From Callaeas wilsoni (lineage: Eukaryota > Chordata > Aves > Passeriformes > Callaeidae): 64,000 nt of DNA. The notes under the pieces were generated by a model that saw nothing but the letters and a program-made list of their open reading frames with translations, was not told where the DNA came from and made no database searches. A program made the translations under genes and the position numbers. Positions 45,101 through 64,000 of this stretch are shown here, one piece after another; the first letter of the stretch is position 1, and each line of letters starts with the position of its first letter. The stretch is from contig VWPU01003088.1 in NCBI GenBank assembly GCA_013398955.1, positions 1 to 64,000 on the forward strand, written 5' to 3'.

Positions 45101-45335
45101 GATTTTTAACATGTTTTAAATGAAATAACTTAAAGGAACTTAAAATTGGTCTAACATTGTGGGATTTCAAACATTTGAACATGTCAGTTGCATCCCAGAA
45201 TATAAAACCTTTTCACTTCTCATTTAGACTAAGACAAACACTTGTGAAAATTGGCGCAAAATGAGTTTTACACTAACAAAAATGTTTCAACTTCTGTCAC
45301 TCCATTATCTACTCCATACAAAAAGCACGAGCAAG
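39195..45335 (-). other. ELAVL1: Probable ELAVL1 3' UTR with alternative polyadenylation signals
   Basis: This 6-kb AT-rich stretch directly follows the HuR stop codon and shows no repeat insertions that I can see and no convincing coding exon. Minus-strand AATAAA hexamers occur at 43912-43917 (1.4 kb after the stop), 42530-42535 (2.8 kb), 40862-40867 (4.5 kb) and 39219-39224 (6.1 kb). Mammalian HuR is known for long 3' UTRs with several poly(A) sites, giving roughly 1.5, 2.4 and 6 kb mRNAs. The distal end here is chosen by the last good hexamer, an inference. Confidence 0.55.
44040..44170 (-). promoter_or_regulatory. U-rich segment in the HuR 3' UTR (candidate HuR/ELAV binding site)
   Basis: The + strand here is a run of A with scattered C and G, so the minus-strand mRNA carries about 130 nt of almost continuous U with UUUG/UUUC interruptions. 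ELAV proteins bind such tracts and mammalian HuR regulates its own mRNA through 3' UTR U/AU-rich elements. It lies about 1.2 kb after the stop and just before the first candidate poly(A) signal at 43912. Confidence 0.45.
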
Positions 45336-57470
<12,135 letters not shown>

Positions 57471-59830
57471 TCAAAATTAATCCTAACAAAAGAATGATAT
57501 CACTACTAAAATGAAAGGAAACGCAAACAAGAAGTGAACCCAACATACATAATCCACATAGCAAGTATTTCAGTAAGCCAAGGAGGTTTCCCAAGGCTGG
57601 CACACATCATGAGTAACTCGGAGGCCTTTTATTTCCACTCTGGACATCCTTCTGCTTTCACAGGCAGCAGGCATTGGACAGAGCACCCATGAACAGCAAC
57701 AAATTTAAGACTAAAACACCAACCCTGATCAGTCTTGCAAACTTCATGGGTGTGGGACAAAGGCAATCACTTAACCAGGTTCATCAGTACAAACTCTTGT
57801 GGATAGAGAGCAGAAAGTGAGAAAATGTCAACAGGACAACCGTCAGGTAAGAAATGAAGAGCCTCGTGATTTCTTTGGCTATTCCAACCTCCACCCCTGG
57901 GGACAAGACGGAAAAAGACGTTTCCAATCCTTCATTAATACAGCTAACAAGCAGCAAATTTCCCAAACACAGCATCATAGTGAAGAGTGAAAAATTCTCT
58001 TTAAGGCAGACAGTTCACGTACTGTCACTTTATTTAGTTTACTCTTAACTCTTACAGAAAGAATTTGATATTAATAATAAAAAAACTTAAAATATTTAAG
58101 GAAAAGGATATTTATTTGGATACTTGCTTGTTCTGCTTCTATCAATTATAACATTACATACTAAGATCATTTTGGGTTGCAATTTACCAACAATTACAGA
58201 CTCTTATCAATGTCGGCCTAAAAATAACTAAAATACTTTCAAGACTGTCTCAGAGCAATGAAACGACTGCAGTTCAACCCAAGACATGCCTCTTTCAGCC
58301 AATTTCTCCTTGTCTCTGTCAAATCTGTGGGATTTTCTAAAGAAAATTGTAAGGATGCATAGGAAAATGTGCTAGTTTTCCTCTAACAATATACTGCTTT
58401 TAAATCATTAAGTTCCACTGTTAGGCTTAAAGGCACTAGAAGACAAAGCTAATCGTTATGGTAGAGGATTCTGTGGTGAAATAGCCCTTTTTGAATCACA
58501 CTGCTTGGCTCTGCAATGGTCTTAGCTGACAAGGAAGTTTCCTTAGGCTTTCCAGACATTCCAGAACACCAAATACAGATGCAGGTGTCAAATCATAATA
58601 TCCTAGCACAAAGTCAGAGGAAATGAAGAAAAGGGCTGCAAGAGAACTGCAGATTAACTTCAGATACTGAAAAAAGAATGTCCAGTCTCCTGAGACATCG
58701 AGATTGCAAGTATAAAATCCACAAGGGAATGGAAGGAAACCCCAAACAACCCTTAGGGTTTTCATGCCAACAGACTGACTGCAGAACTGCACCAGCTCCT
58801 GGCACGGCCTCTGCCTTTGGCTGCTTCTTTGTGAAACCTAATCCAGCAGTAACTCAGCTGAATCCAGCCAATGTCAGAGCCCGTTGTCTAATACACCCTT
58901 TGTATAAACAGCCACAGGTAATTTCTGCTGTCTGCTGAAACTCTTGGAGAAGCCAGATCCCCTGTGTTCAACTCTCACACAGAAACAACATCCTGTTCCC
59001 TTAGAGACCTGGTTTTAAACTAGCTCAAATCAGCCTCTCATGACACCAGACACAGCATACAACTAATGGCAGCCAAGTAGGATTTAACTACTCCATCCTT
59101 TAGAGACCTACAGATAACATCAGCAAAATTCTGATCAGTGTTTCTTACATGTAGCCACAGCATGATTTTTGTGATTTCTTTACTATATTAATTTTGTTTT
59201 ATTAGTCAAAGACGATCAATCATTTAGATCAAAAATGATGGTTCACACCCGCTTACCTCTGATTAAGAAATGAGTAATTGAACAATTAGAAAAACGTTTA
59301 GCACCTGGACCCTACCTTATTTCCCCAGACTAAGAAAACAAAACTAAGTTTAAGAGGGAAAAAATACCAGGTGGACAGCTGGCAATGACTTTTCCCTCTT
59401 GCAAGGACAGGAAGGATCCAACGTCCCCCAAAGGTCCAGCCCTGCTCTGAAGGCTCACAGCAACAGCTGCTTTATGGATATTTTCAGTCTGTCCCAAAAG
59501 TCACAAAAACATGAATATTCATGCTAACTACCAAACAGAACCAGGTCCTAATAAAACTTACGGAAATGGGCCCTTAAAAGTCAGGGAAATACACTCCAAA
59601 CAAGACTAATCCCTCCAAGTGTGACCCACAGTGAGCCCTGGCAGTCAGGACTGTCAGTTCCTGGATGGATGCTGCACTGGGGAGGACTGGGGGACTATTC
59701 TCCTGACAGGTGAAGAAGAGCAGGATTCCACTCATATAAATTTATTATGCTGTTATCAGTACATTGAGTATCCTTCCCTAGTCCCTTGCAACAAGTTTCC
59801 AGAGAACACAGCAGGCATAGAACTGCAGAT

Positions 59831-60400
59831 CATGGAATGGTTTGGGTTTGGAAGGACCTCAGACACAATTTCATTCCACTCCCTGCCGAGGACAGGGACA
59901 CCTTCCACTATCCCAAGCTGCCCCAAGCCCCGTCCAACCTGGCCTGAAACACTTCCAAAGATGGGGCAGCCACAGCTGCTCTGGGCACCCTGTACCAGGG
60001 CTTCACCACCCTCACAGACAAGAATTCCTTCCCAATATCCCATCTAGCCCTGCCCTCTGGCAGTGGAAGCCATTCCCTGTGTCCTGTCCCTCCATCCCTT
60101 GTCCCCAGTCCCTCTCCAGCTCTCCTGGAGCCCCTTCAGGCCCTGCAAGGGGCTCTGAGGTCTCCCTGGATCCTTCTCCTCTCCAGGTGAACACCCCCAG
60201 CTCTCTTGGCCTGGTTCCAGAGCAGAGGGGCTCTAGCCTTCAGGTCATCTCCATGGCCTTCCCTGGAGTCATTCCAGCAGGTCCGTGTCTTTCTTGTGCT
60301 GGGGTCCCCAGGGCCGGGGGCAGCTCTGCAAATGGGGTCTCCCCAGAGTGGAGCAGAGGGACAGAATCCCCCCCTCCCCTGCTGCCCACACTCCTTTGTT
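59831..60400 (-). mobile_element. CR1 LINE 3' part, antisense, about 570 bp
   Basis: Begins CATGGAATGGTTTGGGTTTGG, continues with CCCCGTCCAACCTGGCCTGA and TTCTTTCCAATATCCC-type sequence, and ends in TCTCCCCAGAGTGGAGCAG and AATCCCCCCC, a standard 5'-truncated CR1. The 233-codon + strand frame here is antisense CR1. Confidence 0.93.
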
Positions 60401-63359
60401 TCCTTCCAAAGCATCACATAGGTTATCTGTTCATGCACCAACTGAGATCAGTGACAAGGAATTTCAAGTTACTTATACAGAGGATAAAACCAAACCTAAA
60501 TAAGAGCACTCATGGACACCCAGGAGTAAAAGGCACCATGTGACCTGGGTCCAGTGCTTGGAACCAGAAACTGTGCCCTAACACACACACAAGTCCACAT
60601 TAGAAGCAGTCCTGAATTTTGTCCCAGGTACTCTAACTGAAAGCACATTCTACAGCCTCCAGCCAAGGCTCTCCCTTTACAAACTCAGGTGTACATATTC
60701 TGTGTCCACTTGTTCCTGTACAAGTCCTATCCTGGACCTTGCACACGTTTCTCCTTCCAAGTGTCTGCCTCCAAAGCACCCCCACACAGTGACTGTATCC
60801 TTTTGGCCTTCCTCACTCTTTTTCTCAGAGCAAAATTCTGCATCTTTTTCACTTCCAGTTTTATACAGGTTCCTCAATGACTATTCCTTATCCAACAGTT
60901 TGAACGTCCTGGGAAATGAGGGGGCAAGGACGTAATGGGGTTTACAACACAGATTAAAAAAAGGCAGCTCTGAAAGTGGCAGGATCACAAAGGTTCATTC
61001 TCATATTCCCTCTAGGTATTTCACAATAAGTTTGTACTGAACCCCAATATTACAGTTCTATTAACTTTTACCTGACAATAGGTAAGAAACTATCGATTAT
61101 CTGTATTTCTCTACAATAACCTAGAATGCAGACCATCCCTCTTAGTCTGTACTTACCACCTTTAAACTACATTAGTATAACGTGACCTTACAGTCCTTAA
61201 GTGCTGGAAAAACCCAACCCATGTAAAATTGACAGCATCATCTTTATTAACTTATATATTAACTTATCTTGCTCTAAAATACCCAACAGCCTGAGCCATC
61301 TCCTCCCACTCAGCACCCAGTGTTCATCTCTACACAGGCTGGGCCAACACACAACAGTCCTGTCACTGCAGGAAACATTTCCACCTCATGGATGCCTGCA
61401 CAGGAATGCTCTTTGCTTCGTAATTTTACTCCAAAACAGTACAGTCTACCTATCTGCTAGGGATGCTAGGAAATATATAAGGAACTGGCATTTACACAGC
61501 ATTATGACTGCTGTCAAGTGTTTACCCCAGGCAAGGAGAGAAGTTTTTTTGCTTTCTCCTGATGTTCTCAGCCTGCTATAGAAAACTGCAGCGCAAAGGA
61601 AATTGGTGTTGTAACAGTTTTCAAAACATTTTAGTGGATAGGAATTAAAAAACATTTTTTAAAGTTTTCATATACATAAATAGAAATTTACTTGAGACAA
61701 AGATAAAAAAGAGCAACAAGTAGGTCCTTATCTGGGTGAATAATTAACAAAGTAACTATAAAAGCTAGTTTTAAGCAAAATACTACAGTCCTTCAGCAGA
61801 AAGAATCAAGTTTTGTTTCCATGATAAAAGGCCCTTTCAGAAGAGAGGGCACTTGTTTTCTTTCCGTGCATCACTTGGGTTTCTGTCCATGTCCCTGCTT
61901 CCTTTCCCAGCTCCCGAGACACACGGCTTCAGTCACCAGCTCCTTCCTTATTCCCAGCCCAGTGCTGACAGCTCCAGCTTCGCTGCGGAGTCTGACACAC
62001 ACCAGAGCACTTCACTGAGAGCAGCTAACTCAGATCCTCCCCATCCTGTCCGTCATAAGAAACCCCAAAATCAAACCTGGCTCCTGTTATGTCAGTGCAC
62101 CTCAGCATGATGGCAACTTAGTTTAGAACTTGTCTTCTGAACTGGGAATCAGTTTTTGGAGGACGTGAGCTGGGTTTGAGTTTTTTGTTTGGCTTTACAA
62201 ACTATGCTGTGAGTGATAACCAGAGAGCCTAAACACGTGTGAATGCATTGAGAAGTACCATGTAAAATACCAGGCATCAGCAGAATTCAAAGCAGTGGCT
62301 ATAGTTTCTGAGGATAAGAACAGATTAAAGTGCTCAGACGTGCCCTGTATGGGCTTCTTTAGCACAGTTACACTGTTGTACAGTCAGGGCTACACAATCA
62401 CATCAGGCCGGAGAAAAACACAACCATCCAGCATCAAACTTCCCGAAAAGTGTTATGACAATGGCGAAGTGCAGCAAGGTAGGACTGACAGGGCAGGTGA
62501 TCAAGAGACTGCACCCGAACTCGCGAGTGAGTCACAGCACACATACAGCATCCTCTGTTCCCTACCAGCCAGGAAAACACGCAGATGTGTGAGCAGAGCA
62601 GCCTGGCTGAGCAGGGAGCCGTGGCAGAGCTCCAAGGGAAACAGAAAGCACAGGAGATAGAAGTGACAGCTACAAAAGGAGGAATTTGGAAACACTGTCC
62701 ACTGTGTCTGAGGAACGGCAGAGCTCAAATGCAGTTCAGACTTGAAAAGAATGGAAAGAAACAAAAGAATAATATCAAGAGTAACAAGAAAATGTTCTAT
62801 TGCTCTCCCAGCAGCAAAAGGCTGGACGTATGGGAGCAGATTTAACATGTGATCTGAGCAGAGGGGCACAGGATGCTTTCTGTGCCTCACTTCACCGGCA
62901 GAGTCTAACAGGCCTCTGCACTTTGGAAGGAGCTCCCAGAGAAAGGCCAGTGGATGAAGACTGAGCCAGGGACTGACTGCTTGAGTGAACTGGTCCCAGT
63001 CAAATCCATGTGGGGATGAAATGGGCTCCTTGTAAGGGTGATGAGGCACCAGGCTCATGTCCCTGCCGAAACTGTTTCATCTTTGAATGATCAGGAAATT
63101 GGAAGAAGGAAAGTAGGCACCACATCCATCTTCAAAAGGAGACAAAAACACACACACACCCCCAAACCCCCTCACACACACTCTACCTGTATGCCTGGAA
63201 CTAGTGCAGTTTGCAGGGATCTCTACGGGGACCTGCAGTTTACCTCGTGATCCATGTCGGAAGTGATGGGAGTGTGCTCTCACCAAGACTGGAGAGATCA
63301 CCAGGTTGGGAGGAACCTGTCACCGACTGAAGGGTCAGGCTGCCACAGGGGACAGGCCA

Positions 63360-63830
63360 ACGGGCACCTCATGGAATGCAGCAAGGACAGGCGCAGAGCC
63401 CTGATGGTGGGGAGGAAGGCACCTTGGCAACAACAGACTGGACACGTACTGGCTGGAGACTGTTCTATGGAAAATGAGCTGGGAATCAGGGTATGGAGCA
63501 GGAGCCAGCAGTGCCCCAAGAGAGAAGGGTAACAGCATCCTGTACAGCCGGAAGGAAGGAGATCAACCTCCATTACTCAACACTCACTGGATCACACCTT
63601 GAATACTGCATCCAATTTTTAACATCCCCCAACACAGGAAAGACATTGATAAACTGGATTGAGCACAGGAAAAGACCACCAAGATGCTCAGGGGACTGGA
63701 GCATGTGAAGTTTCCCCACAGGACAGAGCCTGAGGGACTCGGTCTGACCTCACGGCTGAGTCTGCTCTGAGCAGGAAGCTGGACTAGTGTCCCTTGGAAC
63801 TGCCCCATCCTATGATCCCCAAGGACAGAA
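63360..63830 (+). mobile_element. CR1 LINE fragment, sense
   Basis: CACCTCATGGAATGCAGCAAGGAC, CTTGAATACTGCATCCAATT, AGGAAAGACATTGATAAACTG and GCTCAGGGGACTGGAGCATGTG follow the sense CR1 3' order. The left boundary could extend to about 63190. Confidence 0.85.
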
Positions 63831-64000
63831 CAAGGAACTCAACACTACACCAGCCTCAGGTTCTTTCAGTTCCACAGCACGAGGTCTTTTTCTACTGATG
63901 GCCTGGATGCACCCTTCATCTAAGGAGGGATGGAACAGAACTAAATACTAATGAAAGGTTTAGCAAAAGTAAAGAATCCCACGTTTCTTCTGCCTATTGG

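Noticed and set aside
59842..60543. 233-codon + strand open frame
   Set aside because: It is the antisense strand of a CR1 copy.

Overview
This is vertebrate nuclear DNA, almost certainly avian. Genes are split by canonical GT-AG introns. The interspersed repeats are dominated by 5'-truncated CR1 LINE copies with the avian-type 3' end (ending in ATTCTATGA or its complement, several sharing one long 3' consensus), and much of the first 27 kb is GC-rich in the manner of a microchromosome. No prokaryotic gene, operon, CRISPR array, rRNA or tRNA was seen. Three genes can be read. (1) PRAM1, a FYB/ADAP-family immune adaptor, on the + strand at about 3.0-8.3 kb. (2) A complete 11-exon, 545-residue excitatory amino acid transporter of the EAAT5 (SLC1A7) clade, + strand, 9.85-24.27 kb. 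(3) The 3' four coding exons of ELAVL1 (HuR), minus strand, 57.45-45.34 kb; its 5' coding exons lie beyond the right edge. All splice phases were checked and are mutually consistent. Layout: 1-3.0 kb is a CpG-rich edge plus sequence upstream of PRAM1; 3.0-8.3 kb is PRAM1; 9.8-24.3 kb is the transporter; 24.3-36.6 kb has no recognisable gene but holds CR1 pieces, a fragment with a LINE reverse-transcriptase motif and an unexplained coding-like minus-strand block; 36.6-37.6 kb holds a candidate minus-strand terminal exon ending in a hydrophobic segment; about 39.2-45.3 kb is probably the long ELAVL1 3' UTR; 45.3-64 kb is ELAVL1 exons and introns with CR1 copies and one hAT-like DNA transposon remnant. 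The three genes do not form a pathway. PRAM1 acts in myeloid/lymphoid signalling, the transporter in glutamate uptake with an anion conductance, and HuR in mRNA stabilisation. What links them is ancestry: from memory, the human 1p32-33 region carries FYB2, SLC1A7 and ELAVL4, so this window looks like the sister (19p13-type) copy of that trio from vertebrate genome duplication, retaining an EAAT5-like gene that I do not know from the human PRAM1-ELAVL1 neighbourhood. That retained transporter is the main finding. Secondary points are a Tyr-to-Cys change in HuR at the position matching human Tyr200, U-rich candidate autoregulatory segments in HuR, and the unexplained minus-strand exon-like sequences.
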